64,000 nt of DNA, taken from Paracidovorax valerianellae (GTDB lineage: Bacteria > Pseudomonadota > Gammaproteobacteria > Burkholderiales > Burkholderiaceae_C). The stretch is taken from the NCBI RefSeq assembly GCF_900102625.1, contig NZ_FMZC01000004.1, forward strand, positions 423,635 through 487,634, in the 5' to 3' direction. The notes below the pieces were generated by a model. It did not search any database, had not been told where the DNA came from, and saw only the letters and a program-made list of their open reading frames with translations. The stretch's first letter is position 1, and every line of letters starts with the position of its first letter. Positions 45,525-54,530 of the stretch are shown here, one piece after another. The translations under genes were made by a program, and so were the position numbers.

Positions 45525-46025
45525 ATGCAAAAACGCACCCTTTTGTCGCTGCTGGCCGTGGCGCCCCTGGCCGCCTGCGGCTTTCACCTGCGCCGCGCGC
45601 CCGAGTTCCAGTTCCGCTCGCTCTATGTGGAGGCCGGCGGGGGCTCGCCCCTGGCGCGCGAGCTGCAGCGCACGCTGCAGGGCGCGGGCGGCAACCTCAC
45701 GGTGCTGCGCGATCCGGCGCAAAAGCCCAACGCCGAAGCCATCTTCGAGCTGCTGTCCGAGCAGCGCGAGCGCGTGGTGGTGGGCTACAACGCCTCCGGC
45801 CAGGTGCGCGAACTGCAACTGCGCCTGCGCATTCACTTTCGGCTTCGCAACCAGCAGGGCGCGGAGCTGGTGCCCGACACCGAACTGCTGCAGCAGCGCG
45901 ACGTGAGCTACAACGAAAGCATCGCGCTGGCCAAGGAGGCCGAAGAGGCGCTGCTGTACCGCAACATGCAGACCGACCTCGTGCAGCAGCTGCTGCGCCG
46001 GCTGGCAGCAGCGCGCCCGCTTTGA
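45525..46025 (+). CDS. lptE: LPS assembly lipoprotein LptE
   Basis: Outer-membrane lipoprotein that plugs the LptD barrel and delivers lipopolysaccharide to the cell surface. 166 residues. Signal and lipobox MQKRTLLSLLAVAPLAAC (Cys18), then GFHLRRAPEFQFRSLYVEA, typical of LptE. The leuS-lptE-holA order is widely conserved in proteobacteria and confirms the call. A copy of the dispersed repeat sits between this gene and holA. Confidence 0.93.
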   Translation: MQKRTLLSLLAVAPLAACGFHLRRAPEFQFRSLYVEAGGGSPLARELQRTLQGAGGNLTVLRDPAQKPNAEAIFELLSEQRERVVVGYNASGQVRELQLRLRIHFRLRNQQGAELVPDTELLQQRDVSYNESIALAKEAEEALLYRNMQTDLVQQLLRRLAAARPL

Positions 46026-46042
46026 TGGCCGATGCTTCGTTT

Positions 46043-46093
46043 GCTATTGATTTAATAGCTGCCAGCGCAATCATTACTAGGGCGCACGGCCTG
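46043..46093. repeat. Dispersed palindromic repeat, copy E
   Basis: Arm gctattgatttaatagc, then gccagcgcaatcattactag and ggcgcacggcc. Compared with copies B, F and G, the ccagcgcaat...ctaggg core lies on the other side of the palindromic arm, so the two modules are inverted relative to each other. Sits between lptE and holA. Confidence 0.75.
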
Positions 46094-46125
46094 TTTCATT
46101 CAAAACCCCTGCTCCGGCCGCTCCC

Positions 46126-47178
46126 ATGCAAGTCGCCCTGAACCAGCTGTCCGCGCACCTGCAAAAGGGCGTGCGCCCGCTCTACACGCTGCATGGCGAC
46201 GAGCCGCTGCTGCAGCAAGAGGCGGCCGACGCCATCCGGGCGGCGGCGCGCAGCCAGGGCTACACCGAGCGCAGCAGCCACACGGTGGCCGGCGCGCACT
46301 TCGACTGGAGCGCCGTGCTGGCGGCGGGTGGTTCGCTCTCGCTCTTCGCCGACAAGCAGATCGTGGAGATCCGCATTCCCTCCGGCAAGCCCGGCAAGGA
46401 CGGCGGCGCGGCACTGCAGCAGATCGCCGAGGCCGCGCAGGGCAACGACAGCACGCTCACCCTGGTGCTGCTGCCGCGCCTGGACAAGGCCACTCGCACC
46501 GGCGCGTGGTTCAGCGCGCTGGATGCCCGGGGCATCTCGGTGCAGATCGACCCCGTGGAGCGCGCCGCGCTGCCGCAGTGGATCGCCCAGCGCCTGTCGC
46601 TGCAGGGCCAGCGCGTGGCCGGCGGCGAAGAGGGGCAGCGCACGCTGCAGTTCTTTGCCGACCGCGTGGAAGGCAACCTGCTGGCCGCGCACCAGGAGAT
46701 CGCCAAGCTCGCGCTGCTGCATCCGCCCGGCGAACTGTCGTGGGCGCAGGTCGAGGCGGCGGTGCTCAACGTGGCGCGCTACGACGTGTTCAAGCTCTCC
46801 GAAGCCGTGCTGTCGGGCCAGGTGGCGCGCGTGCAGCGCATGCTCGACGGCCTGCAGGCCGAGGGCGAGGCCGAGGTGCTGGTGCACTGGGCACTGGCCG
46901 AAGACATTCGCGGCCTGAAGCGCGTGAAAGACGCGCTCAACGCCGGCAAGCCCCTGCCGATCGCCCTGCGCGAAAACCGCATCTGGGGACCGAAGGAGCG
47001 CCTGTTCGAGCGCGTCGCCCCGCGCCTGTCCGACGCGGCCGCTGCCCGGCTGCTGCAGTCGGCGCACACGGTGGACGGCATCGTCAAGGGCCTCAAGGTG
47101 CCCGACTGGCCCACCGACGGCTGGCAGGCGCTGCAGCGGCTCGCGCTGCAGCTTTGCAAAGCCTGCGGGGCGCGGTGA
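46126..47178 (+). CDS. holA: DNA polymerase III subunit delta
   Basis: Clamp-loader subunit that opens the beta sliding clamp. 350 residues, usual length. N-terminal MQVALNQLSAHLQKGVRPLYTLHGDEPLLQQEAADAIRAAA contains the delta-family LxGxEPLL block; middle DRVEGNLLAAHQEIAKLALL and RYDVFKLSEAVLSG are typical. The order leuS-lptE-holA is conserved. Its TGA overlaps a GTG start of the next gene. Confidence 0.95.
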   Translation: MQVALNQLSAHLQKGVRPLYTLHGDEPLLQQEAADAIRAAARSQGYTERSSHTVAGAHFDWSAVLAAGGSLSLFADKQIVEIRIPSGKPGKDGGAALQQIAEAAQGNDSTLTLVLLPRLDKATRTGAWFSALDARGISVQIDPVERAALPQWIAQRLSLQGQRVAGGEEGQRTLQFFADRVEGNLLAAHQEIAKLALLHPPGELSWAQVEAAVLNVARYDVFKLSEAVLSGQVARVQRMLDGLQAEGEAEVLVHWALAEDIRGLKRVKDALNAGKPLPIALRENRIWGPKERLFERVAPRLSDAAAARLLQSAHTVDGIVKGLKVPDWPTDGWQALQRLALQLCKACGAR

Positions 47179-48554
47179 CCGGCGCTCCGGCGGCGCTGCG
47201 AAAGCCCTCGCGGCCTTCTTCGCCTTCGCTGCCCTCGCTGACTTTGGGGCGGCTGCCGGCCGACGACGCCACCAATGGCTGGTCGGCCATTCTTGCGCCC
47301 CGCAGGCCTCGCCCCGCGCTGCAGGGCACCGTGCGGGCCGACTGGCTGGTGCTGGGTGCGGGCTATGCCGGCCTGGCCGCGGCGCGGCGCCTGGCCGAAC
47401 TGCGGCCGCACGCCCGCGTGGTGCTGGTCGACGCCGGCACGGTGGGCGACAACGCCTCGGGCCGCAACTCGGGCTTTGCCATCGACGTGCCGCACAACGT
47501 GGGCAGCTCGCTCGAAGAACTGCGGCAGGCGGCGCACTACCAGCGCCTGCTGGCGGCCGGCATGGCCGACCTGCAGCAGCAGATCGCCCGGCACGCCATC
47601 GATTGCCAATGGCGCCGTGCCGGCAAATACCACTGCGCGGTGTCGCCTGCGGCCGAGCGCACGCTGGCCCACCATGTCGCGGAGCTGAGCGCCCTGAACG
47701 AGCCGCACGAGCTGCTGGGCCGCGATGCGCTCGCTGCGCGGCTGGGCACGCGCTACTTCGCCGCCGGCCTGCATACGCCCGGCACCGTGCTGTTGAACCC
47801 GGCAGCGCTCTGCCAGGGTCTGGCGGTGGCACTGCCGGGCCAGGTAGCCCTGTACGAGAACACCCCGGTGCACACGCTCGACATCGCGCCGCACGCCGTC
47901 GTGGCGCACACGGCGCAGGGCCGCATCGAGGCGCCGCAGCTCATCGTGGCCAGCAACGGCTTCGCGCAGCAACTCGGGTTTTTTCAAAGCGAAACCTTTC
48001 CGCTGGCCACCTTCGGCTCGCTGAGCGCACCGCTCACGAGCGAACAGCAGGAGCGCCTGGGCGTCCCGGAAGGCTGGGGCGTGACGCCCGTGAACGCCGT
48101 GGCCGGTGCCACGCTGCGCTACACCGACGACCACCGCCTGCTGGTGCGCCAGGGCTTTGAATATGCGCCGCGCTTTCGCGTGGCCCCCGCCGTGCGCGAG
48201 CGCGTTCGGCGCACGCACCGCGCCGTGTTCGATGCGCGGTTTCCGCAGCTGGCCGATGTGCCCCTGGCGCACTTCTGGGAAGGCGCCATCGCCATCACGC
48301 GCAACGGCGCCCCGCGCTGGGGCCGCTTCGCTGCCAACGTGCACGGCGTGGCGGGCTGCAACGGCGTTGGCATCGTCAAGCACACGGTGCTCGGGGCGCT
48401 CGCGGCCGATCTGGCGCTGGGGCAAGACCACCCGCTGATCGCCGACGCGCTGGCCCTGGGCGCCCCCCGCCGCATGCCGCCCGAGCCGTTCATGGGCCTG
48501 GGCGTGCGGGCCTACATCGCCAAGGAAAAGTGGGCAGGGCGCGCGGAACGCTGA
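47175..48554 (+). CDS. FAD-dependent oxidoreductase (DAO family)
   Basis: 459 residues from GTG at 47175, which overlaps the holA stop (GTGA). The FAD-binding Rossmann motif is WLVLGAGYAGLAAARRLAEL, preceded by about 55 residues, partly Ser/Pro-rich. The GRNSGFAIDVPHNVG and the C-terminal HFWEGAIAITRNGAPRWG, GCNGVGIVKHTVLG blocks resemble PuuB/OrdL-type amine or gamma-glutamyl-amine oxidases. The substrate is unknown. An upstream start inside holA cannot be excluded. Its end abuts a minus-strand gene. Confidence 0.85.
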   Translation: MTGAPAALRKPSRPSSPSLPSLTLGRLPADDATNGWSAILAPRRPRPALQGTVRADWLVLGAGYAGLAAARRLAELRPHARVVLVDAGTVGDNASGRNSGFAIDVPHNVGSSLEELRQAAHYQRLLAAGMADLQQQIARHAIDCQWRRAGKYHCAVSPAAERTLAHHVAELSALNEPHELLGRDALAARLGTRYFAAGLHTPGTVLLNPAALCQGLAVALPGQVALYENTPVHTLDIAPHAVVAHTAQGRIEAPQLIVASNGFAQQLGFFQSETFPLATFGSLSAPLTSEQQERLGVPEGWGVTPVNAVAGATLRYTDDHRLLVRQGFEYAPRFRVAPAVRERVRRTHRAVFDARFPQLADVPLAHFWEGAIAITRNGAPRWGRFAANVHGVAGCNGVGIVKHTVLGALAADLALGQDHPLIADALALGAPRRMPPEPFMGLGVRAYIAKEKWAGRAER

Positions 48555-48866
48555 TCAGCCAGCGGCGCGCAGCGTGGCGCCGGCCTTGTCCGCCCACTGC
48601 TGCAGGCTGTCCAGCAGGTCTTTCTGGCTGAACGAGCAGCTTTCTTCGGAAAACAGCGCGCTCGATTCAAGGCGGTCGAGCAGCCCGTGCAGCACTTCGG
48701 CGTAGCGCGGGGGCAGCGCGGCCAGCAGCGCCGTCTGCGCACGGGCGGTGTCGCTCAAGGCGGTGGCCGGGCCGCTCTGCGTGCGGCATTCCGCCAGGGC
48801 GGATTCCAGCAGGGCGAGCTGGGCCAGGGCCGGGCTTGGTGCGATGGGGTCGGGTGAGGTCGTCAT
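48555..48866 (-). CDS. Small unknown soluble protein
   Basis: 103 residues, predicted to be largely helical (LAQLALLESALAECRTQSGP, ALLAALPPRYAEVLHGLLDRLESSALF, LLDSLQQWADKAGATLRAAG). No motif recognised. The stop codon directly abuts that of the oxidoreductase on the other strand. It is probably a real gene on composition and its placement 27 bases downstream of mntP on the same strand, suggesting cotranscription. Function cannot be inferred. Confidence 0.6.
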   Translation of the reverse strand: MTTSPDPIAPSPALAQLALLESALAECRTQSGPATALSDTARAQTALLAALPPRYAEVLHGLLDRLESSALFSEESCSFSQKDLLDSLQQWADKAGATLRAAG

Positions 48867-48893
48867 GCGGCAAGGGTAGCGGCAGCGGCGGGC

Positions 48894-49463
48894 TCAGAGC
48901 GCCGTCAGGTGTTCGTACAGGATGACCGAGCCGATGCCGATCAGCAGCAGCCCCCCGACGGCCTCGGCCCAGCGGCCCGCGATGCTGCCCAGCACACGGC
49001 CCACCATCACGCCGATCGTGACCATGGCGAAGGTCGCCAGGCCAATGGCGGCGGCCACGGGCAGGATGCCCACATCCACGAACGCCAGCCCCACACCCAC
49101 CGCCATCGCGTCGATGCTGGTGGCGAAACCCGTGACGGCCAGCAGCCAGAAGCCGTGGCGGGCGGGCTTTTCGGCCGCTTCGGCATCGGGCGCCTGGAAG
49201 GCGGCGAACACCATGCGCAGGCCCAGCACGGACAGCAGCGCGAAGGCGATCCAGTGGTCCCATTCCTTCACATAGCCCGAGGCGGCGTAGCCCAAGGCCC
49301 AGCCGGCGATGGGTGTGAGGGCTTCGATCACGCCGAAGATGGCGCCGGTGCGCAGCGCTTCGGACCAGCGGGGTTTCTGCAGGGCGCTGCCCTTGCCGAC
49401 GGCGGCCGCGAACGCGTCGGTGGACATGGCCAGCGCGAGCAGGGCGGTGGAGGCGAAATTCAT
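48894..49463 (-). CDS. mntP: Manganese efflux pump MntP
   Basis: Six-helix inner-membrane Mn2+ exporter. 189 residues, almost the same as the 188 of E. coli MntP. The two-fold repeat shows [16 protein letters not shown] and [17 protein letters not shown], each with the essential Asp. The start is ATG 49463 ([18 protein letters not shown]); the frame is open further upstream through the leader RNA, but that part is the riboswitch, not protein. Expression is expected to rise with Mn2+ through the yybP-ykoY leader just upstream. Confidence 0.95.
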   Translation of the reverse strand: MNFASTALLALAMSTDAFAAAVGKGSALQKPRWSEALRTGAIFGVIEALTPIAGWALGYAASGYVKEWDHWIAFALLSVLGLRMVFAAFQAPDAEAAEKPARHGFWLLAVTGFATSIDAMAVGVGLAFVDVGILPVAAAIGLATFAMVTIGVMVGRVLGSIAGRWAEAVGGLLLIGIGSVILYEHLTAL

Positions 49464-49540
49464 GGTGGGGGAGTCGTTGTGCGGCCGGGCGAGCGCAAAG
49501 GCACGCCCCCGCTGCCCGACCTGTCGTCGCGGTGGCATGC

Positions 49541-49670
49541 CGATGGTCTCGCCAACCGCAACGGTTGCCGGCGCCACGGCATGCAGCATGCCGAGTGTGT
49601 TGACGCAGGCGCCTTCGTACAACGCTCGAAATACATTGCACGAAAGCCGGCTACTCCCCAAGGGAGCGCG
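49541..49670 (-). promoter_or_regulatory. yybP-ykoY manganese riboswitch
   Basis: The minus-strand leader of mntP begins ctcccttggggagtagcc, contains gtcaacacactc in the middle and ends ggttggcgagaccatc. The GGGGAGUAGC and GGCGAGACC elements are the conserved L1 and L3 parts of the yybP-ykoY aptamer, and GUCAACA-ACUC is typical of proteobacterial members. About 80 bases separate it from the mntP ATG, room for an expression platform. Gene context (mntP) agrees. Confidence 0.92.
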
Positions 49671-49671
49671 G

Positions 49672-49677
49672 ATTATA
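49672..49677 (-). promoter_or_regulatory. -10 element upstream of the mntP leader
   Basis: Perfect TATAAT on the minus strand, a few bases before the first conserved bases of the riboswitch. No clear -35 hexamer was found. Confidence 0.55.
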
Positions 49678-49820
49678 AAAGCCCGCCGTGAACCCTCGGC
49701 GCCGAATGGGCCGCGCGGAGGCCGGCCCCGCTCCGCCGCGCCGACCCTGCCGGCACGGCGACGCCGGTCTCGGACTGCCGGCTGCCGGGTGGGAATGTCC
49801 CCGGGTTTTCGGGTGTCTGA

Positions 49821-49880
49821 TCAAATCGGGCTCCAGCGCAATAATCACTAGGGTGCATAGCTATTAATTTAATAGCAAAC
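49821..49880 (+). repeat. Dispersed palindromic repeat, copy F
   Basis: tcaaatcgggctccagcgca, ataatcactagggtgcat, then the palindromic arm agctattaatttaatagc. Best-preserved copy in the window and used here as the reference. Lies between the mntP leader and the SnoaL-like gene. Confidence 0.85.
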
Positions 49881-49909
49881 GGTGGACTGTATTGCTCCCG
49901 CGCCCGGAA

Positions 49910-50299
49910 TCAGGCCATCGCGCGATCGACCAGCAGGGTGTCGGTGAACTGCTCGAAGCGCACGATCTGCTCGCCCTGCACCTGCCACACGTGCGCGGCC
50001 CGCACCTGCAGGGCCTTGCCCGTGCGGCCATGGGTGCCCGAGTAGCTGCCGACGCCCACGATGCGGTCGCCGCCGTCGATCAGCGTCTCCAGATCGAAGC
50101 GGTAGCCGATCCAGTCGGCGCCCAGCACCTTGAACACGTTGTCGATCACCTGCTGCGGACCCACCCAGGTGCCGGCACACGGAAAGCCCGCCATTTCGGT
50201 CCACTGCACGTCGGGGGCCATGTCGGCCATCATGGCGGCGATGTCCTGGCGGGCGGAGGCGGCGTAGTGGGCGGTGACGAGTTCGAAAGGCGTGCGCAT
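49910..50299 (-). CDS. SnoaL-like (NTF2-fold) protein
   Basis: 129 residues of the SnoaL/ketosteroid-isomerase-like fold. MRTPFELVTAHYAASARQDI, then MMADMAPDVQWTEM, the GTWVGPQQVIDNVFK segment and the late VWQVQGEQIVRFEQFTDTLLV are standard for this superfamily, whose members bind or isomerise small molecules. No specific activity can be assigned. It is divergent from the amino-acid-type ABC transporter across about 260 bases, which might indicate a shared substrate, but this is only positional. Confidence 0.8.
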   Translation of the reverse strand: MRTPFELVTAHYAASARQDIAAMMADMAPDVQWTEMAGFPCAGTWVGPQQVIDNVFKVLGADWIGYRFDLETLIDGGDRIVGVGSYSGTHGRTGKALQVRAAHVWQVQGEQIVRFEQFTDTLLVDRAMA

Positions 50300-50562
50300 G
50301 AAAGTCCCGAAAACAGTGGTGGAGAAGGCCGCGCCATGCCGAATGGGGCAGGGCGGCGTCGAGATGGCCCGGCGTGTTTAACACGGCCGGCGCCCTGCGC
50401 GGTCGCCCGGGCCGGCCGCGCACCCGGGACAATGCGGTCCGCAAGGCCCTGCGATCGCTGCGATTTCGGGGCTCGGCCCGCGGCGAATGTGCCAGCATCG
50501 GGGGTTTGCGCTGGCGGACCCGCAAAAAAGGCAGTCCGCCCTCTATTTCGCTAGGAGTTGTC

Positions 50563-51792
50563 ATGAGCTTTCCCCACCGTTTCGTTGCGGGCGCCGGCGC
50601 GCGCTGGCTGGCCGCGGCCTGTGTCGCCGTGCTGGGCGCGGCCCCCGCCTGGGCGCAGGGCACGATCAAGATCGGCGAGATCAACAGCTACAAGGCCCAG
50701 CCGGTGTTCCTGGAGGCCTACAAGAAGGGCATGAACCTGGCAGTGGACGAGGTCAACGCCGCGGGCGGCGTCGGCGGCAAGAAGCTCGTGCTCGTCACGC
50801 GCGACGACAACGCCAACCCCGGCGAGGCGGTGCGCCTGGCCGACGAACTGGTCTCGCGCGAGCGCGTGGACCTGCTGGTGGGCACCTTCCTGTCGCACAT
50901 CGGGCTGGCGCTGGCCGACTACGCCCAGCAAAAGAAAAAGTTCTTCCTCGCCAGCGAAGCGCTCACCGACAAGATCACCTGGCAAAACGGCAACGCCTAT
51001 GCCTACCGCCTGCGCTCGTCCACCTACATGCTGTCGGCCGCGCTGGTGCCCGATGCGCTCAAGCTCAAGAAAAAGCGCTGGGCCATCGTGTACCCCAACT
51101 ACGAATACGGGCAGTCCGCGGTCGATACCTTCAAAAAGCGCATGAAGGAGCAGCAGCCCGACATCGAGTTCGTGATCGAGCAGGCCGCGCCGCTGGGCAA
51201 GCTGGACGCCGGCAGCGTGGCCCAGGCCATCGCCGACGCCAAGCCCGATGCGATCTTCAACGTGCTCTTCGGCCCCGACCTCGCCAAGTTCGTGCGCGAA
51301 GGCACGACGCGCGGCCTGTTCAAGAACACGCCCGTGGTCAGCGTGCTGACCGGCGAGCCCGAATACCTGGAGCCGCTGCGCGACGAAGCGCCCGTGGGCT
51401 GGATCGTGACGGGCTACCCCTGGTACAGCATCGACACGCCGGCCCACAAGGCGTTCGTCGCGGCCTACCAAGCCAAATACGGCAAGGAAGACCTGCGGCT
51501 CGGCTCGGTGATCGGCTACAGCACGATCAAGTCGCTGGCCGAAGGCGTGAAGCGCGCCGGCGGCAAGACCGATGCCGAATCGATGGTCAAGGCGTTCAGC
51601 GGCCTCAAGGTGCCCACGCCCGACGGCGCGATCGAATACCGCGCGCTCGACCACCAGTCCACCCTGGGCGTGTACGTGGGCAAGATCGCGCTCAAGGACG
51701 GCAAGGGCGTGATGGTGGATTACCGCTACGTGCCCGGCGAGACGCTGCTGCCGCCCGACGCCGAAGTCCGCAAGCTGCGCCCCGTGCCCTGA
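50563..51792 (+). CDS. Branched-chain-amino-acid-type ABC transporter, binding protein
   Basis: 409-residue periplasmic ligand-binding protein with signal peptide ending near GAAPAWA. Mature start QGTIKIGEINSYKAQPVFLEAYKKGMNLAVDEVNAAGGVGGKKLVLV is the LivJ/LivK-type fold (peripla_BP_6). YGQSAVDTFKKRMKEQQPDIE is the usual second-lobe region. TAGGAG lies eight bases upstream of the ATG. It heads a four-gene operon. Actual ligands of this large family range from amino acids to aromatic acids, amides and urea; none can be chosen from the sequence. Confidence 0.9.
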   Translation: MSFPHRFVAGAGARWLAAACVAVLGAAPAWAQGTIKIGEINSYKAQPVFLEAYKKGMNLAVDEVNAAGGVGGKKLVLVTRDDNANPGEAVRLADELVSRERVDLLVGTFLSHIGLALADYAQQKKKFFLASEALTDKITWQNGNAYAYRLRSSTYMLSAALVPDALKLKKKRWAIVYPNYEYGQSAVDTFKKRMKEQQPDIEFVIEQAAPLGKLDAGSVAQAIADAKPDAIFNVLFGPDLAKFVREGTTRGLFKNTPVVSVLTGEPEYLEPLRDEAPVGWIVTGYPWYSIDTPAHKAFVAAYQAKYGKEDLRLGSVIGYSTIKSLAEGVKRAGGKTDAESMVKAFSGLKVPTPDGAIEYRALDHQSTLGVYVGKIALKDGKGVMVDYRYVPGETLLPPDAEVRKLRPVP

Positions 51793-51804
51793 CCGGGCAC
51801 CGCC

Positions 51805-53739
51805 ATGGACCTGTCCGGCTTCCTGATCCAGCTGCTCAACGGGCTGGCCGAGGCGTCGTCGCTGTTCCTGGTGGCGGCGGGCCTGTCGCTCATCTTCGGG
51901 GTGACGCGCATCGTCAACTTCGCGCACGGCTCGTTCTACATGCTGGGCATCTACCTGGCGTATTCGCTCGTCGAGCGGCTGGGCGGCCTGCTGGGCGGGC
52001 CCGTCGGCTACTGGTTCAGCCTGATGCTGGCCGCGCTGCTGGTGGGCGCCATCGGCGCGCTGGTGGAGGTGGTGCTGCTGCGGCGCATCTACAAGGCGCC
52101 TGAGCTGTTCCAGCTGCTGGCCACGTTCGCGCTGGTGCTGGTGGTGAACGACGCGGTGCTGTGGCTATGGGGACCGGAGGAGCTGCTGGGCCGGCGCGCG
52201 CCGGGCCTGGCCGGATCGATCGAACTGATGGGCCGGCAGTACCCGACCTACAACCTGCTTTTGATCGCCATCGGGCCGGCGGTGCTCGGCCTGCTGTGGC
52301 TGCTGCTCACGCGCACCCGCTGGGGCACGCTGGTGCGCGCCGCCACGCAGGACCGCGAAATGCTCGGCGCGCTGGGCGTGAACCAGGCGTGGCTTTTCAC
52401 GGGCGTGTTCGCGCTGGGCGCCATGCTCGCGGGCCTGGGCGGGGCGGTGCAGTTGCCGCGTGAGCCGGCCAGCCTGGCGCTGGACCTGCGTGCGATCGGC
52501 GAGGCGTTCGTGATCGTGGTGGTGGGCGGCATGGGGTCGATCCCGGGCGCCTACGTGGCCGCGCTGCTGATCGCCGAGATCAAGGCGCTGTGCGTGGGGC
52601 TGGGCACGGTGCACTGGTTCGGCGTGGAGGTGTCGTTCTCCAAGCTCACGCTGGTGGTGGAGTTTCTGGTGATGGCGCTCGTGCTCGTGTTCCGGCCCTG
52701 GGGCCTGATGGGCCGGCCGCAGACGGTCAGCCGCAATTCGGCGCCGGTGGAGGCGCCGCTGCGCCCGGGCACGCCGCTGTTCAAGGCCGCGGTGCTGATC
52801 GTGCTGGCCGCCATGGCGGCGCTGCCGCTGCTGTCGGCGTGGCTGCCGTATGCCACCGTGCTGGCGCAGGACGTGCTCGTGGCGGTGCTTTTCGCCGTGA
52901 GCCTGCACTTCATCATGGGCCCGGGCGGCATGCATTCGTTCGGCCACGCGGCCTATTACGGGCTGGGTGCGTACGGCGCGGCGGTGCTGCTCAAGGCCTT
53001 CAGCATGCCCATGCCGCTGGCCATGGCGGCGGCGCCGCTGGTCGCAGGGGCCGGGGCGCTCGTCTTCGGGTGGTTCTGCGTGCGCCTGTCGGGCGTGTAC
53101 CTGGCCATGCTGACGCTCGCGTTCTCGCAGATCGTGTGGTCGATCGTGTTCCAGTGGGACGACGTCACCGGCGGTTCCAACGGCATGATCGGCGTGTGGC
53201 CCGCGCCGTGGCTCGGCGGCACGGCTTACTACTACCTCACGCTGGCGCTGGTGGCGCTGTCGCTGTTCGCGCTGCGGCGCATGCTGTTCGCACCGTTCGG
53301 CCTGGCCCTGCGCGCGGGCCGCGATTCGGCGCTGCGCGCCGACGCCGTGGGCATCGACGTCAAGCGCGTGCAGTGGATGGCCTTCGTGATCGCGGGCGTG
53401 TTCGGCGGCCTTGCCGGCAGCCTGTTCGTTTTTTCCAAGGGCAGCATTTCGCCCGAGGCCATGGCGGTGGGCAAATCGGTGGACGGGCTGGTCATGGTGC
53501 TGCTGGGCGGTATCCAGACGCTGCTGGGCCCCATCGTCGGGGCGGCCGCGTTCAACGTGCTGCAAGACACCATCATGCGGGCCACGGACTACTGGCGCGC
53601 GCTGTTCGGCGGCGTCATCCTGCTGCTGGTGCTGGCGTTCCCGCAGGGCATCGCGGGCTTTGCGCAACAGGTCGCGCACGGCTGGGCCGCGCGGCGCCGG
53701 GCCCGGGTGCCCGCAACGGCTGGGGAGGCCGGGCCATGA
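51805..53739 (+). CDS. Fused LivH-LivM permease
   Basis: 644 residues that join two permeases usually encoded separately. Residues 1-295 resemble LivH (GLSLIFGVTRIVNFAHGSFYMLG, and the EAA-type region ATQDREMLGALGVN). Residues 320-630 resemble LivM (FIMGPGGMHSFGHAAYYGLGAYGAA, LALRAGRDSALRADAVGIDVKR, the latter EAA-type). The linker (VSRNSAPVEAPLRPGTP) is hydrophilic. A single continuous frame, no stop between the halves. It starts 12 bases after the binding-protein gene and overlaps the ATPase gene (ATGA). Confidence 0.92.
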   Translation: MDLSGFLIQLLNGLAEASSLFLVAAGLSLIFGVTRIVNFAHGSFYMLGIYLAYSLVERLGGLLGGPVGYWFSLMLAALLVGAIGALVEVVLLRRIYKAPELFQLLATFALVLVVNDAVLWLWGPEELLGRRAPGLAGSIELMGRQYPTYNLLLIAIGPAVLGLLWLLLTRTRWGTLVRAATQDREMLGALGVNQAWLFTGVFALGAMLAGLGGAVQLPREPASLALDLRAIGEAFVIVVVGGMGSIPGAYVAALLIAEIKALCVGLGTVHWFGVEVSFSKLTLVVEFLVMALVLVFRPWGLMGRPQTVSRNSAPVEAPLRPGTPLFKAAVLIVLAAMAALPLLSAWLPYATVLAQDVLVAVLFAVSLHFIMGPGGMHSFGHAAYYGLGAYGAAVLLKAFSMPMPLAMAAAPLVAGAGALVFGWFCVRLSGVYLAMLTLAFSQIVWSIVFQWDDVTGGSNGMIGVWPAPWLGGTAYYYLTLALVALSLFALRRMLFAPFGLALRAGRDSALRADAVGIDVKRVQWMAFVIAGVFGGLAGSLFVFSKGSISPEAMAVGKSVDGLVMVLLGGIQTLLGPIVGAAAFNVLQDTIMRATDYWRALFGGVILLLVLAFPQGIAGFAQQVAHGWAARRRARVPATAGEAGP

Positions 53740-54530
53740 CCTTGCTGCAAGTGCGCAACCTCCGCAAATCCTACGGCGGCGTGCAGGCCGTGGACGGCAT
53801 CAGCTTCGACCTGGCGGAAGGCGAACTGCTGGCGCTCATCGGCCCCAACGGCGCGGGCAAGTCCACCACCTTCAACATGGTCGGCGGGCAGACGCCGGCG
53901 TCTGCCGGCTCGGTGCGGCTGCAGGGCCGCGAGCTGGTGGGCTTGCAGCCGCGTGCCATCTGGCGCCTGGGCGTGGGCCGCACGTTCCAGATCGCGGCCA
54001 CCTTCGCCGCGCTCACGGTGGTCGAGAACGTGCAGATGGCGCTGCTGTCGCACCACCGCCGCGTGTTCGCGCTGTGGCGGCCCGCGGCGCCGCAGTACCG
54101 GGGCGAGGCGCTCGCGCTGCTGGCGCAGGTCGGCATGGACGCGCAGGCCGACCGCCCTTGCAGCGAACTGGCCTACGGCGACATCAAGCGCGTGGAGCTG
54201 GCCATGGCGCTCGCCCACGGTCCCCGGCTGCTGCTGATGGACGAGCCCACGGCCGGCATGGCGCCGACCGAGCGCAACGACCTCATGGCGCTGACCAGGC
54301 GCCTCGTCGTCGAGCGCCGCATGGCCGTGCTGTTCACCGAGCACAGCATGGACGTCGTCTTCGCCCATGCCGACCGCGTGATCGTGCTGGCGCGGGGGCG
54401 GCTCATCGCCGAAGGCACCGGGCAGGCCATCCGCAACCATCCCGAGGTGCAGGCGGTGTATCTGGGTGCCGGCACCACCTTCGGCCAAGGCCGAGCCGGC
54501 AGCGGCGCAGCGCAGGCGGGGGCGGCATGA
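53736..54530 (+). CDS. ABC transporter ATP-binding protein, LivG type
   Basis: 264 residues. Walker A LIGPNGAGKSTTFN, Walker B LLLMDEPTAGMAP, and the C-loop region CSELAYGDIKRVELAMAL, the LAYG variant normal for LivG. EHSMDVVFAHADRV carries the H-loop. The extended C-terminus (TTFGQGRAGSGAAQAGAA) is low complexity. It overlaps the permease upstream and LivF downstream, each by ATGA. Confidence 0.92.
   Translation: MTLLQVRNLRKSYGGVQAVDGISFDLAEGELLALIGPNGAGKSTTFNMVGGQTPASAGSVRLQGRELVGLQPRAIWRLGVGRTFQIAATFAALTVVENVQMALLSHHRRVFALWRPAAPQYRGEALALLAQVGMDAQADRPCSELAYGDIKRVELAMALAHGPRLLLMDEPTAGMAPTERNDLMALTRRLVVERRMAVLFTEHSMDVVFAHADRVIVLARGRLIAEGTGQAIRNHPEVQAVYLGAGTTFGQGRAGSGAAQAGAA

Noticed and set aside
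42799..45525. 908-residue minus-strand open frame opposite leuS
   Set aside because: Shadow of leuS; no family signature and biased composition.
49464..49661. N-terminal extension of mntP through its leader
   Set aside because: The sequence is the yybP-ykoY riboswitch; the internal ATG at 49463 gives the family-length protein.
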